A program made the position numbers and the translations under genes. From Sweltsa coloradensis (Eukaryota > Arthropoda > Insecta > Plecoptera > Chloroperlidae), in contig JAMZAV010000807.1 in assembly GCA_024449915.1 (NCBI GenBank), forward strand, positions 126,501-190,500: a stretch of 64,000 nt of DNA. The letters run 5' to 3'. A model generated the notes under the pieces. It saw nothing but the letters and a program-made list of their open reading frames with translations, was not told the origin of the DNA and did not search any database. Shown here piece after piece: positions 22,666 through 35,105 of the stretch; the first letter of the stretch is position 1; each line of letters begins with the position of its first letter.

Positions 22666-23142
22666 GCCTCATTCATTGAAGGCTGTGTAGGCTAGGCCTA
22701 TTCGAGGAAACGAGAATGTAGATAGCGCGCGCGTACGTCAATGTGGCCGCTCGTTCGGGCGTAGTCTAGCAGATAGCATAGGCGCAATACATGTAATAAC
22801 ATTGAAAACATTGTGTTTGAACGCATATTATTGGTGGTTTTACGCTTAAAATGGAAGTAAATACATAAAGTTAGTATTCGAGCCATTATGGATTGGAGAA
22901 GGATCGTGGACATTTATTGAGGGAGAAGTAGTTTTTAATGCAAACCACATCATCTTTGTGGTTGCACAGGCAATGATGGCAAAACTATGAATGTGTGGCC
23001 TACAGTGATGTGACAGGCTGTTGGTCAGCTTATGAATGCGTAGAGGTGTGTGTTTTGGTTTTATTTAATAAAACCAAAATAACACGGCCAAATGGTTAAA
23101 TAAAACCATATTCTCCTATTTTCTTTAAAAATAACAGTTAGG
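22666..23142 (+). repeat. 477-bp direct duplication, copy 1
   Basis: GCCTCATTCATTGAAGG... through ATAACAGTTAGG is repeated at 24896-25372. From about 22796 on the two copies are nearly identical; the first ~130 bp differ by many single-base insertions, deletions and substitutions. Contains the hairpin GGTTTTATTTAATAAAACC. The antisense frame 22698-22913 is conserved only because the DNA is. Confidence 0.9.
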
Positions 23143-23367
23143 GTGATCCGGGGTAATTATGGGACAGTAAAAATTCAGGGCTAAAACAGGACAGTCTAAT
23201 TAGGGTAAGGGAACTAGTTCTGGATCGGGGTTGAGTTGTGGATCAAAATCTTTGGGCTTGTGTAAGTTCTACATGTAATGTACTAGATGCACTGTCAGTA
23301 GATTTTTCTGATAAATTGATCCAAGGAGCATTGGAATTGCACACTGTCATCACCAGGTTGAGTCATT

Positions 23368-23882
23368 CACTACGTATATCACAGCCCTCAATCCGAATTG
23401 ACTGAATTCGGTTTGAGCTCAATGCGGTTTGACTTCAAGTGTATATATCACGGACATTCGAAACGACTTCCTCAATCCTATTTCGATTCGAATTGAAGTT
23501 GTTGTTGTGGCAGTTTAAATAGATGCTACAAGATTCTATGAATAACACTTGAAAATACTATGTACTTGTATCTCTACCTATAGCTACGTAAATATAAAGC
23601 CTAATGTCTTCATTAAAGCCTCCAAGACGCCATGTTATTGTAAACATGTAATAAACACCGCCTGCCTAATAATGGTATTCACCGAAATCTATATCTCTAA
23701 GGCAGTTTGAATCCGTATTGAATGCGTATTGAACTGTATATCAAGCAATTTACTCATGTCAGTCCACTTTGGAAAGGGATTGACTTCAATGCGAATCGAG
23801 TGTGTATATCAAGAGACTCAAACCGAATTGAACTCGAACCGACTTGAGTCAATTCGGATTGAGGGCTTTGATATACGTAGTG
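23368..23882. mobile_element. 515-bp MITE with long imperfect inverted ends
   Basis: CACTACGTATATCA at 23368-23381 faces TGATATACGTAGTG at 23869-23882. The inverted similarity continues about 80 bp inward (AGCCCTCAATCCGAATTGACT and AATTCGGTTTGA blocks). ATT lies directly outside each end, possibly a 3-bp target duplication. No coding. Confidence 0.75.
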
Positions 23883-24895
23883 ATTTGTCAACTTAAAGTC
23901 GAAATAGCCAACAATGCTGTCAAAATGGTTGCCGTTTGCAACAGAAGCAATTGCTATACACATGCATGTATCATTGTAATATTTCATCAGATATTAGCAG
24001 AGCTTTCAAACTTTGTCAGAATTTTTAATATTAGTTTTGCTAAGTAATTGACTATAATAGGTTTACTGTACAACTACTCTAAGCACCCTTGCGGGTATCT
24101 ACAAATAAGAGGTTTTTGACCGTTTTGTAGGTCGTAACACCATGTTAAATGAATAGGACATAATATGCAGTTGCCTAATAGTGTTTAAAAAACCAAGTTA
24201 AAAGGAATATAGGCTCACTTATTTTAGAGCTGTCTTTACAGACTCAAATCTAAAAAAAAAAAATGTTTTGGTCTAGGCCTAATTTTTTTTTCAAATTTTG
24301 AATTTGATCTAAATTTGTGTTAAGAATTTTTTGGCTTATGAAATTTATACCCAGTCGTTAGCTCTTGTCTTGTTTTATTAGTAAAACACAACGGAAAAAA
24401 CTTAATTTTAAATTTAAAATTCCCGACCCCCTTGAAAAATTTTAAAACTGTTCTCTCTAACATACAGTGACAGCAAAATTTTCTAAAAAAAACCTTTTTT
24501 AACCCTTAACGTCGCTTTTTTAAAAACGCTTTTTTTAAAAAAAAAATACCTTTTTTAACCCTTTTAAACGTCGCTTTTTTAAAAAACAAAAATCCCTTTT
24601 TTAACCTTTAACGTCGCTATTTTAAAAAAAAAAATACTCTTTTTACGCTGCGTCGCAGGGGAAGAACGTAGCGGGGAGATGCGTTTCCCCAAACCAGTAT
24701 GGCCGCATGGGGGCCTCGTACAGTACTACAGTGACGCAAAATTTAAACAGTAAAAAGAAAAAAACTTTAGTAACTTGAAAAAATGTAATGCGGTAGCTGA
24801 AAATGAATTAGGGACAAATCAATTACACATACTGTGAAAAGCTGGAAACAATTTTATGCATTTTTTTGGGAAAACCGTAAAACGGCATAATTACC
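23883..24895. other. Spacer with A/T homopolymer-rich AACGTCGCT repeats
   Basis: No gene. 24500-24640 has three irregular units of AACGTCGCT followed by T and A runs, related to the repeat at 15599-15707. Confidence 0.5.
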
Positions 24896-25372
24896 GCCTC
24901 ATTCATTGAAGGCTGTGTGGGCTAGGCCATTCGAGGAACGAGAATGTAGGATAGCCGCGCGCGACGTCAATGTGGCCGCTCGTTTGGTGGTAGTCTAGAA
25001 ATAGCATAGGCGCAATACATGAAAATAACATTGAAAACATTGTGTTTGAACGCATATTATTGGTGGTTTTACGCTTAAAATGGAAGTAAATACATAAAGT
25101 TAGTATTCGAGCCATTATGGATTGGAGAAGGATCGTGGACATTTATTGAGGGAGAAGTAGTTTTTAATGCAAACCACATCATCTTTGTGGTTGCACAGGC
25201 AATGATGGCAAAACTATGAATGTGTGGCCTACAGTGATGTGACAGGCTGTTGGTCAGCTGTATGAATGCGTAGAGGTGTGTGTTTTGGTTTTATTTAATA
25301 AAACCAAAATAACACGGCCAAATGGTTAAATAAAACCATATTCTCCTATTTTCTTTAAAAATAACAGTTAGG
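24896..25372 (+). repeat. 477-bp direct duplication, copy 2
   Basis: See 22666-23142. Flanks differ on both sides (TTACC before, CCTAATTC after), so the duplicated segment is defined sharply. Confidence 0.9.
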
Positions 25373-25950
25373 CCTAATTCTATTCTTACTTCTTTGTCAC
25401 TTTTCACTAAAAACTTGCCGATAAAAACAAGCTAAAACGAAAACAATACCTGCAATTTAAAAAAAATGATTTCTTCTGATTAAATAAGTGCTAGTATTTA
25501 TTGTGTTTCCACTTTTTTTAACTTCTGCAGGAGCAATCACTAGGTGGTATAGGCCCTATGCGAGATAAAAACTGCCCGGTGACTTAGGCCCTACTATGCA
25601 CGTAGGATTGCAATTTACTATGGATTTTTTTAAAAAGTAATACGATTGATTATCACTGTATTGCAATGCGAGAACTGCGAAAATACAATAAAAAACATAA
25701 CACCACTTTTTACAATTTCCAAAACGAATTTAGGGGGAAAAACATGTAGGCCTAGGCCCTACACACCTCTATGAATGCGTATAGGGCCTACGGTCAGTTA
25801 CACTTTGGAAAAATGCATTGACAAACTATTTCACATCGTAATAATTAAGACGCCATTTGTGTTATGTTCATGAAGTGCGATTCACTTCACATAAAAATCA
25901 TTTGCTGAAAAACATATGTCTAAATAGAACGGGGTACAAAAAAAACGACC
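25373..25950. other. Spacer, nothing recognised
   Basis: AT-rich, some AGGCCTA motifs, no gene. Confidence 0.5.
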
Positions 25951-26024
25951 GAAGGTAGATTTGAACTGACGACCTTTCGCATAGAACTGAAACGCGCTAC
26001 CACAGTTGCCACAATGCACAGTGA
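25951..26024 (-). repeat. tRNA-derived SINE-like head
   Basis: On the minus strand TGTGGTAGCGCG (A-box-like) and AGTTCAAATCT (B-box-like) are spaced as in a tRNA, followed by CTACCTTCGGTCG and a T run. The acceptor arms do not pair, so it is a tRNA-like relic and not a working tRNA gene. Confidence 0.5.
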
Positions 26025-26053
26025 TATTTAGAACTATTAGCCTATATGTTAGG

Positions 26054-26835
26054 CAGTGTTCTCCGGTTCTCCCCAGGCCCGGACCGCTGGGCGGGCCGCC
26101 CGGCAATAATTCCCTACCGCCCGTCAAATTTTTTTTTTTTTTTTTTTTTACTAAACGATTTGCGAATTTAATAAACTCTAACCGTCCACAAACGTTTTAA
26201 CATCCCATCTCTAAACTGCAGCGCAGATTGTAAACAAAATCGTGGAGAAAATATCTCGCTGATATAGAACTCGACAAGGAATGCATTTAAACGAAACACA
26301 TAAGTTGGCAAAATGGCAATCATTGCTATGATCGTGAACATTCACGGCACACAAGGAGCACACACAAGTGAACAATTTTAGCAATTTTCCAATTTTATTG
26401 ATTGCTAGGACAAATTTTAAAACATATAAAAAAGAAGTCATCAAATACCTACAACAATGTTTCAAGTTGTAGTAATTAAACCTACAAATCTTAGATAACA
26501 TACGCTTAAAAAGAATAACATCATCACCTTTATAAGGGCCTATTATACTCATTGTAGCAATAGGACTACAGCAATTCACATTGCCTACATTACAAAGGAG
26601 AACATAGGCTTGGACTATGATTTCAATCAAATTTGAAATGTTCGTAGACCCTACCACTAAACCAACTAAAGTAAGCTACTTTAAAAGGGCTTCAAAAACC
26701 TCTAAAACTCACCAAATCAAATCAAGGATCTCAAATTTTTTCCGGGGGCAAGCCCCTGGACCCCCACTACTTTTGGCCTTACCCGGCAATGTTAATGGAA
26801 TACCCAGCTAACATTTTTTTCTGGGGAGAACACTG
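26054..26835. mobile_element. hAT-type non-autonomous element
   Basis: TIR CAGTGTTCTCC at 26054-26064 and its complement ending at 26835. The flanking 8-mers ATGTTAGG (26046-26053) and CTGTTAGG (26836-26843) match at 7 of 8 bases, so they look like an aged hAT target duplication. A T run of about 20 is at 26129-26150. Near the right end is GGGGGCAAGCCCC. The antisense frame 26211-26657 has no domain I recognise. Confidence 0.8.
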
Positions 26836-26900
26836 CTGTTAGGTGGTATCGTCGATGACCGTACGACGAATAGTGCATAATTATTTGTAAGGCTGACCTT

Positions 26901-27000
26901 ACGATTGACTTTACACTCAGTAATAAAAAATCACAGTCATTTAAATTCATACGATTGACTTTACACTCAGTAATAAAAAATCACAGTCATTTAAATTCAC
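26901..27000 (+). repeat. 50-bp tandem duplication
   Basis: ACGATTGACTTTACACTCAG... at 26901-26950 is repeated at 26951-27000 with one mismatch at the last base. Confidence 0.95.
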
Positions 27001-28280
27001 ATTTAAATACTAACACTTGTAGCCGCGTAGGCCCATTAAAGTGTCCGCCCCAGGCCAATTATTATAACAAGTGAAGGCCTAAATAACAAATTGATGTAGG
27101 TACCGAGTAGGACTACTGGGCCAAATATTTAGAACTGTCATAATGATTTTATACCTATTGGTGTATTTGAATTTTATGTAGGATATTCCTAGTTTGACAG
27201 TGTCAGGACTAAGGACACCGGCTAGACACACCAAGTAGGTCAATCAAAAAGTTTATTTTACCACAAAAATTGTAAACGTTTTAATGTTACCCCACCTTTA
27301 AACGTTATGTGCATAATATAAAATTGCTAGAAAAATAACTCGCCGGTAGTATAAGCCTATTACTCAGCAGAACAATGCTGTTCGAGATCACAAAGTGCAG
27401 ACTGCAGACACACATGTGTTCATAGTGATTGGTTTCGCAATTAACAGCACTCTTTTCCACTCATTCCTCATTTTGTATCATTCGGAAATAAATGAAAGTA
27501 TATATATATTATATGTTTTCTTTGATGAGCACTGTGGCACCAAACATTATTTTTTTGTATTAGGTCGGGATGTGAGAAACCCCGACCTCTTGCATGATGT
27601 TCCGCGATCAGTACCCCCGAAATAATAGTTCGCGGTTCGACCACTTGGCTGCGCTAGTGTTCTTTGTTTTCTCGAATAGCAGGCCTATTCTTACGTTCAA
27701 ACTTGAGATTTATTTTTATGAATCTTGTTACGTTCAGTAGGTATATTCTGATTGGTCCACCCATCACGTGATATAGGAGCTACCTAGCTGAAAAATAGCA
27801 AATAGCAAACCCTTTTGTTACGTTCAAAATGAAGATGAACACAATATAGGCCTTAACTTAAGAATAGGCTAGTTAAGCGTAGGCCTATTAATATCTCACA
27901 ATCAGTGGCTTCATGAACAAACTAGGATCTTGGTGTCCCTATATCAAAACAATTGGGCCTACGCGTACGGTATTCTTCCGTTCAAAACTGTAGGCCTACC
28001 GCCTTCTGTTGGACTTATGAATTTGGCCTTGGTAAAATAAATAATAAATAAATTTTATTTAGAGTCTACCCAGTACCCACTCAGTTATATAATTGATTTT
28101 CAGTGGGGGACTTTAAATCAAAGCGACCAAGCCAACCCTGCAGGCCCCGACGCAATCGACGAGTGAGCGATAACCAACCAAAGATCAATATTTTTAATAG
28201 GAAATATAGCAATCAGTGGTATGGACAGTGCGAACACCCGCGAATCAACGCCAGAATCAACAAGGCCGATTCAGAACAAC
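27001..28280. other. Spacer, no gene recognised
   Basis: Several CTTACGTTC/TTACGTTCA motifs (27690-27830) and CATCACGTGAT recall the 14.5-kb repeat. Short open frames (27395-27625, 28103-28285) have no recognisable domain. Confidence 0.45.
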
Positions 28281-28468
28281 TCTGAAATTTATTATGTGCT
28301 TCGTTGCTAGGACGGCTCCAAAGTCACCGTTTACAAACTCCTATGACAAGAACTGATGGACTTAAGTCCAAATCAGAAGTTAAAAAACTTCTGACTTTAG
28401 CGGGAATCGAACTCTGGACCTTCTGCATTGGAAGCAGATACGCTAACCACAAGACCAACGAGCCACAC
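28281..28468 (-). repeat. tRNA-derived SINE
   Basis: The tRNA-like head is 28397-28464 on the minus strand: GGCTCGTTGGTCTTGTGGTT (A box), a well-paired anticodon stem TCTGC/GCAGA around TTCCAAT, then AGTTCGATTCC (B box). The 3' acceptor half is absent and the sequence continues into a hairpin (AAGTTTTTTAACTT). A tRNA-like head fused to unrelated sequence is the mark of a SINE. Confidence 0.65.
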
Positions 28469-28995
28469 ACATAGGCATGCAGTTAGGCCTACGTTTTAAA
28501 GTGGAACTTTGGACGTAAAAACTGGGCCTAGCCCTATTTGTCTCATTATTCAGAATTTAAAATAATCGTGTTCAGTCTAGGGTTAGATAGGCCCAGGCGA
28601 ACATGATGGCGTGCTTTCAAATGTTGTTACTTGTTTTGGGAATCTGAAGCTATAATTATTATGACATAACATAACACTTCTTAAGGTTACTAAATGGGCC
28701 CTTCCGCCCGGTGGCAACCACTCACTTCCCCTTATGTAGGGTATGGTCTCGGGCTTATTTATTTGGGTAGGCCTAGGCCTATGGCACTCGGATTGGGAAA
28801 TCTGTCATCATCAAACAATTGAGTTTAACTGAGTAAAACTAGCACACAAATTAGGCCTAGGACTACACATTCTTGGGGAAATTCCTTTTGAAAAGATTCA
28901 GGTCATCAATTTAAAAAATAACTTTTATAAAGTTCAAGTTCCTTTTTACCCTTTATAGGCCTAACTGAAGAGAGCAGACAGATTTTTATCCTTTT
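28469..28995. other. Spacer, nothing recognised
   Basis: No coding or repeat structure seen beyond AGGCCTA motifs. Confidence 0.45.
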
Positions 28996-29585
28996 ACAGC
29001 ATCGGAGAGGTAACCAGCTTCAAATTTCAGAACATGATCCAGACAGTCTCAGGATACTCCCTTAGAAATGGATTTCAAAAAAACTTGTCGGAACACCCTT
29101 AAAAAAATTATCAAACTCAAAATTTGTATTTTTTGTGTTTTTTCTTGTTTTCTTTAACACATCTAAAGTTACAAACATATTGACCTAATTTTTTTTTTTA
29201 GAATGTGTAATTCTATTGTATCTACCTATATTGATATGACATTTTGTATTTTCGTAAAATTTAATATGCAAAACATTAAAAATTGATCGAAGAAAATCGC
29301 AAAAAATCTTTACACGGCATTTTCAAATCGATCACAAGCCACAAAAAAATTTCAAAAAAATTACGAGTGGCAGCAATCGATGGGCACAAGCTTTCTCTAC
29401 AAAACTGTGTCTTACACTTTTCGTTTACGTAAACTTCGTCGCATTGATTGTTGCACTGTTTGTGAGATAGTATTCACCGACGACGCATCTGCAGGCTGTG
29501 CGCTTACGGCGCAGAACGGGCTCTTATCCAGCGATAACCAAGCGAATCTCGACCGCTTTGACCTCACAGAGCTAAGAACAATCGC
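28996..29585 (+). repeat. 590-bp inverted repeat, left arm
   Basis: ACAGCATCGGAGAGGTAACC... to GAGCTAAGAACAAT matches the reverse complement of 35106-35694 at high identity. The second half is GC-richer and open in one frame (29380-29637, 85 residues, starting MGTSFLYKTVSYTF). I know no family for it. The two arms lie 5.5 kb apart with a LINE and SINE between them. Confidence 0.85.
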
Positions 29586-29910
29586 GGCCACACATGCAAT
29601 TGTACTCAATGCTTGTTTAGAGGGTGATAGCAACTAAAATATTTCAATATATTTTTTTATGAAAAGCTACAAGGATTATGAATGTTCACAAATAAATGAG
29701 AGCTCTTAGCAAGTAGGCCTAGATTAGAAATTGATTTCAGCCTTTTAGATTATCGGATGTTGCACGTGCACACCAAATGTTGGAAGAAACCCTTGTTTGA
29801 TTACCTCTTTGTTCATTGTTTTCGTTTTCATCATGATTGAATGATAACGCTATTCTAGAATTGTGTAGCTATCTTTCACGGTGGCAATAATGGAGCCACT
29901 GATAATTAAC

Positions 29911-29995
29911 AACCTATACGATTAGGGCGCTGGTCCGAAGCATGGCTCTATGAGGATGTGGGTTCGAATCCCGCATAGGGTATTTTTTTAATCGT
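29911..29995 (+). repeat. tRNA-derived SINE-like element
   Basis: GGGCGCTGGTCCG (A-box position), GTGGGTTCGAATCCCGC (T arm with B box) and a nearly paired acceptor (AACCTAT/ATAGGGT, one mismatch) give a tRNA outline, but the D and anticodon stems do not pair. The same head with the same downstream AATCGTCCTTCAT is at 36372-36490, so this is a repeat and not a unique tRNA. Confidence 0.6.
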
Positions 29996-30611
29996 CCTTC
30001 ATTGTCATGTATCTCATCACCTCGAAATGTCTTAGTGGATTAATTTATCATCGTCACTTGTTTTCTATCTAGCCTTTGGTACCTTTGGTTCGCAGTATCT
30101 CCGTTCTCGTTTGTTTATTGAATGGCATGTGCAAGTGTACCTAATTAGTGTACCTTTTGAGGATATTTTAGTGTATTTTAGGATGTAAACTCTACAGTAG
30201 ATTCTATTTAAAATTCTCAGCACTGACTGCACAAAAAAATAAGTTTAACTGTGGTTTTCTATTACTTTATTATATACATTTGTCACCCTAATATACATAA
30301 ATAATGTGAATATACATGTCTCAAGACATGCCCGTCTTCATTTACAATGGGTTAGTAATAATATATTATTAATCCATTACAAGGCACAATGTTTTGTTTG
30401 TAGGAATTCTCCAGTGAATGTTTTCATTTTAGATGATAATGATTATGTCCCATTAACCAATAAACTACCCCTAAACCTATGAGTAAAATAAGATGTGTGT
30501 TTTGTACCGATAACGGGGAAAATTGACCTTTATTACCTAATGAATTGAAGACTTTGAAACTATTTTATCGGCATGCCGAGAATGAAATGATGAAACCACT
30601 CACAAAATCTT
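29996..30611. other. Spacer, nothing recognised
   Basis: AT-rich sequence between the SINE-like element and the LINE tail. Confidence 0.45.
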
Positions 30612-33010
30612 CTTCTTCTTCTTTTCATATGCCCGCATTTTTGGCCTACTGGGCCATCATGCATTTCCTGGTTTTTCAGTAGAGACAGGTTTCTTTTTCT
30701 CCTCATAGTTCATGCCGAGCGGAAGGGCATCAATTTCGTCTTTAAGACTTGAACATCTCATCAGATGCTCTCTGTTCTGTTCTTCCTTCCCACATAGACC
30801 GCAGGTACTGCTATCAGTGATTCCTATCCGATGTAGGTGCTTTGCAAGCAGATCATGTCCTGTTTGAAGTCTAAACTGTGCAGTAGCTGTCCGTCTATTT
30901 TCATGATGTTTGACCTTTCCAGTAGTTATATTTTGCCATGCTTTTCCTTTCCCTTTATCAATCCACTCTTTTTGCACTCTCCTCTTGGTTGCTGTGCTAA
31001 GATGTGCCTTTACCGATGAATGTGACAGATTCTTGACTACTTGGGGCATTTTGCTGCCTCTCTTTGCCAGGTAATCTGCCTTCTCATTACCATACACTTC
31101 ACAATGTGCTGGAATCCATTGCAGCACTACCTGTCTGGCATCATAATAAAGCCTTAGCAGCAGTACCTTGCATTCTTTCACCTCATTATCCACCCTCTCT
31201 TTACATACAATGGTCTGAATTGCTGTCTTTGAGTCCGACATTATCACTATTTTCTAATCTTGATGTTCACTTATCTTCTCCAATGCCAACTTTATGGCCT
31301 TCAATTCACCATCGTAATTGCTTGCATTTTTTCCTGCTGCCCAGGAGTGTTCAAACCACTTACAATACACACCAGCCCCAGCCATGCCCTCCCCAGGTGA
31401 GGCAGACCCATCAGTGTATACATGCAACCATTCCTCTTCCGGATATTGCTTACGAATGTATTCAGTTGTACATCTCCTTAACTCCTGTTTGTTGTACTCA
31501 CTCTTCTTCCTCTCCAACCCATCCACTGTCAAAACATGATGTACATCCAGCATGGCCACTCTGATGTTAGGTTTTGGTAGTTCCATTCTGGTACTTATCA
31601 TTGTAGTTCCTAGCAAATCTTTTTTAATCTCTTCTGCAGCTGTTATGAAAGTCTTTTGAGTTTTCAGCTTCTCATATGGTACCCTCTTCCACGTCTCCTC
31701 ATCCAACCTAAGCAACTTTTCATGTAGACTGCCAGCTGCCATACGTCTTCAAAGTTCCAAAGGCTGTGTATTAGTTAGTGCCTCCATTGCAGCAATAGGT
31801 GTTGATTTCACTGCTCCTGTAGCAATCCTCAGTGCCTGGTTCTGCACTCTATCCAAGGTCTCTTGTGCATTCTTAGATGCTGTAGTGAGTAATGCACTTC
31901 CGTATTCAAGTACAGGTCTAATATATGTTTTGTACGTAGTGGCAAGTACTTCTGTACGGGCACCCCAGTTCACCCCGGCGACTCTTTTCATTAATTTAAG
32001 TCTGCTTTTTGCCCCTTCACAAATTTTCTCTATATGTTTAGCACCTGTCATCTTCTGGTCCATTGTCATACCCAGGTAGCATGGGTTCTCTTCCTTGTTG
32101 ATGATCCCACTTCCATACTCTAACTTGAACTCGGGCACCGTTCTTCCAAGGGTGTGATAGTCGTACACCGTCTTCGTTATATTAACACATCCCATTCATT
32201 TTTGACCATTCTTCTAGTGCCTTTAAAGCTTTGTTCATTTCCCGTTCCATGTCCTCTTTGTTATTACCTGTATACCATAGTACCACAACCACATCATCTG
32301 CATGTACATCTTTAGCTTAACCTCACTTCTTAAATCATCAATATATGATAAAGAGGGTGGGACTTAAAATAGCACCTTGTGGCACTCCTGGCTTCGTCTG
32401 TCTATAGCAAGACGTCTTGTTGTTATACCTTACTCTGACAAATCGTTGGCTTAGAAACATTCTTGTCCATCTAGCTATGTTCTCTGGTACTTCAAGATTG
32501 TTCATTTTCTCTATGAGTTTATTGCGATCCACCAAGTCGAATGCCGACGTAAAGTCAATGTAAGTCACCAAAGTGGACATCTTCATGCTAAAACCTTCCT
32601 TTACATCTTGCTGTAAGTATGCTATTTGATCTATGGTACTTCTATTATTGCGGAAGCCCGCTTGATGTGGTGACAGTACATTATTTGCTTCTAGATAAGA
32701 TTGTAGCCGGAAGTTCACCATATGTTCCATTAGCTTGGCCACCATGCTTGTTAACGATATGGGTCGGTAGCTTTCCACTTTACTGCCATCTTTGCCTTTC
32801 TTCAATAGAGGTGTTACCTCGGCCTTTCTCCACCCATCGGGTATGTTACCCTGCCATGTTAAATTGCACAAGTTCAAAATTGCCATCTTGCCAGTTTTGT
32901 CTAGGTTTTTCAGAAATTCAGGATGAATCATATCCACTCCTGGTGACTTCTTGTTCCTCAGCTTTTTCATAGCTTGCTCCAATTCACTGAATAAGAAATG
33001 ATGCATAAAA
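30612..33010 (-). mobile_element. Non-LTR retrotransposon (I/Jockey-like with RNase H), 5'-truncated
   Basis: Read on the minus strand: reverse transcriptase, then RNase H, then a CCHC-type zinc-binding tail, a short 3' UTR (GATGGCCCAGTAGGCCAAA) and a GAAGAAGAAG tail at 30612-30625. The RT begins at the first conserved block, so the endonuclease and first ORF are missing, typical 5' truncation. RNase H downstream of RT points to the I group in a broad sense (Ingi/Nimb-like). No clear target duplication was found. Confidence 0.85.
30657..33000 (-). pseudogene. LINE ORF2 remnant: RT, RNase H, zinc-binding tail
   Basis: RT blocks: KSPGVDMIHPEFLK, YRPISLTSMVAKLMEHMV, HQAGFRNNRSTIDQ, YIDFTSAFDLVD and KPGVPQGAILSP (33000-32345). 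The catalytic YADD region (about 32300) is out of frame because of extra bases next to it. A thumb-like region follows (32195-31749). RNase H: YTDGSA (about 31425), the DGEL glutamate (about 31290), SDSKTA (about 31235) and WIPAHCEVYGNEKADYLA (about 31115-31060). The zinc motif CX2CX8HX4C lies at about 30808-30760. The chain is split into at least four frames and cannot make an active enzyme. Confidence 0.85.
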
Positions 33011-34497
33011 AATAACTTGTGCGACTCCCTGTATAAATTGCACGGTTTTGTGTACATAGGAACAATAATTGCAACCTAGAGAAAAGCTGAGACGATATTC
33101 CAGCCCCGCCAAATCGCACAACACGTGCGGAAAGAGCACAATTTAACTGGAGTGTAGGGCCTTCACTGTTTTCTCTGTGGTGAAGTTCAGGACATACATA
33201 AAATAAATAAAATAATTATAATAAAATAACAAATCAAATTCTCCCACGTCAATACGGAAAATCGCTGTGATGATAGTATTCGGTAAAGAGTCAGTGACAG
33301 TGTAGATCTCTTCCCGGTAAATTCCAGATACCAGAAACAAATAATTGTTACCTGAATTCAGAATAACATTAGAGAAAAAATAATTCAGGGCAGGGAGCAA
33401 TCAAGACCAGAGAAACAACAAACTATGATCAAGCCACTGATTTTGCTTTTAACTTTCATAAAGACTACGTTAAAAATTGCATAATTATTATTTCTTACAT
33501 AATGTTTGCTATGTAGGATATAGAGAGTCTCTAGTCGAGAATGGCGTTGACCCTGCATTAGCTCTGGCTTGCCGGCAATATTATTAAAATAAATGCATGC
33601 CAATTTCAAGGAAGTCGTACATTTCACTCCAATACCGGCTAATTGCCATCGACCATGTGCGTCAAGTTTTTCAGGAGTAGGCCCTATAATAACAATTTTT
33701 CGTTGGAAACCTGCTCAGGGTGCAATGCATGCCCGTCTTCAGGTGTTGTCTTTCAGTAACAGATCTTTACCACAAAATGCAATAAATAGAAACTGAGAAG
33801 AAGACTGTGAAATCGCATCAAAATATAATTAACCCAAACTTAACACACAATATTCTTCGTCGAGCATCTGTTCTGTCGTTTCAACAAATAGTACTACAAC
33901 ATCTACAATCAAGGCGAAGACGAATAAAATGAAGACAATATTTAGGTTCAATCCTCTGCATAGAGATTCACTTAGGTAGTGTGACCAAATTTGTTTATTA
34001 GTAATCTCACTATTAAACTATTGTATACACTTGCACACTATACTTATGAACCTCCCATCTTAACGTTTAATCATTGTGGAGTTGAAAGTGCATTCCACTT
34101 TTCATTAAAAATATACACCGTGAAGAACGTAAATAATACAATAAATAACCGCTTAAATAACCGTTCACAGAGGGATGCAAAAACCATCTACAAACGATCT
34201 ATTCTTAATTACTTATTTTAGTTCAGACAAATATGTACACAAGGAAGTACAAAATGTTGGCTCCGGTTTTTACTGTGTTCGTATAAAAAACATCTAATCA
34301 AATAATATGAATAGCCCTAATATATTATAATAATTTTATTATAATAAAAGTCAAGATTTTTGGAGTATGGTAATGGTAATGGTTTTCAAGATTGAACAGA
34401 AGAATGAAGATCACGTTCGGCATGGTTTCCTCCACGAAAGTTTGATTATATCCTCGATTTGGTGTTCCTATAATTTTTGACAAACCTCACATTCGTT
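33011..34497. other. Spacer, no gene recognised
   Basis: AT-rich. The short frames on both strands (33143-33400, 33385-33627, 33991-34221) show no domain or repeat support. Confidence 0.45.
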
Positions 34498-34890
34498 TGA
34501 GTGGGATCGTATAATAAATCAGTCTTTTCAATTCGGTTTTCTTTTTCTTTCTTTTGTATATATAATTTATTTTAATTAATTTTACTTTAATATTGTTTAT
34601 CCAATTTAAATATAATGTTGTCTTACTATACATAGTTGTTGTGAGTGTGACTCCTCCTTTGTAAATGTTGACCTCCTTTGTAAATCAGTTTTTAACTGAA
34701 TAGGATAGACGTTATAAATAAACACATAAATACATAATAAATAAAATATTACTTTTCCAAACTTTGTTAAACTACACTGATCATTGTTTTGCCTGCATCT
34801 ATGTGATTAGTTTTATTTAGTTATCCTCCTTTGTAATTTGTAAATCAGTTTTTTTTATAACTGAATAGGAAAGACGTAAAATAAATCAAA
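34498..34890 (+). repeat. Retroposon 3'-tail repeats (two units)
   Basis: TGAGTGGGATCGT..TAATAAAT (34498), then CCTCCTTTGTAAATCAGTTT...AACTGAATAGGATAGACGT followed by a TAAATAAA tail (about 34670-34730). A second partial unit with GCATCTATGT and the same ending is at 34790-34890. The same combination is at 63091-63478. The shared 3' end plus A-rich tail suggests a LINE or SINE tail. Confidence 0.6.
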
Positions 34891-35105
34891 TAAATAATAT
34901 GTGAAGGAAGATAGGGTGTCTACCTATATTTGCAATACACAGAGTAGAAATAGAAACATGATAGTAATTGTCATAAACATTTATAAAATAACAATATATT
35001 TGAATCTTTATTGACTAAGATTATTTAAGTTGTGTGTAGCAATAATCAACTATAAACGATGGGGGTCTGACAGTGGCACCTTTCAATATGCTCGTATGTT
35101 GGACA

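Noticed and set aside
26211..26657. 148-codon antisense frame inside a hAT-like element
   Set aside because: No transposase motif or other domain. AT-rich chance frame.
28397..28464. A tRNA gene with CCA anticodon
   Set aside because: The anticodon stem is good, but the T stem is mismatched and the 3' acceptor half is absent.
29911..29980. A real tRNA gene
   Set aside because: The T arm and acceptor nearly pair, but D and anticodon stems do not, and a repeat copy with the same flank exists at 36372.
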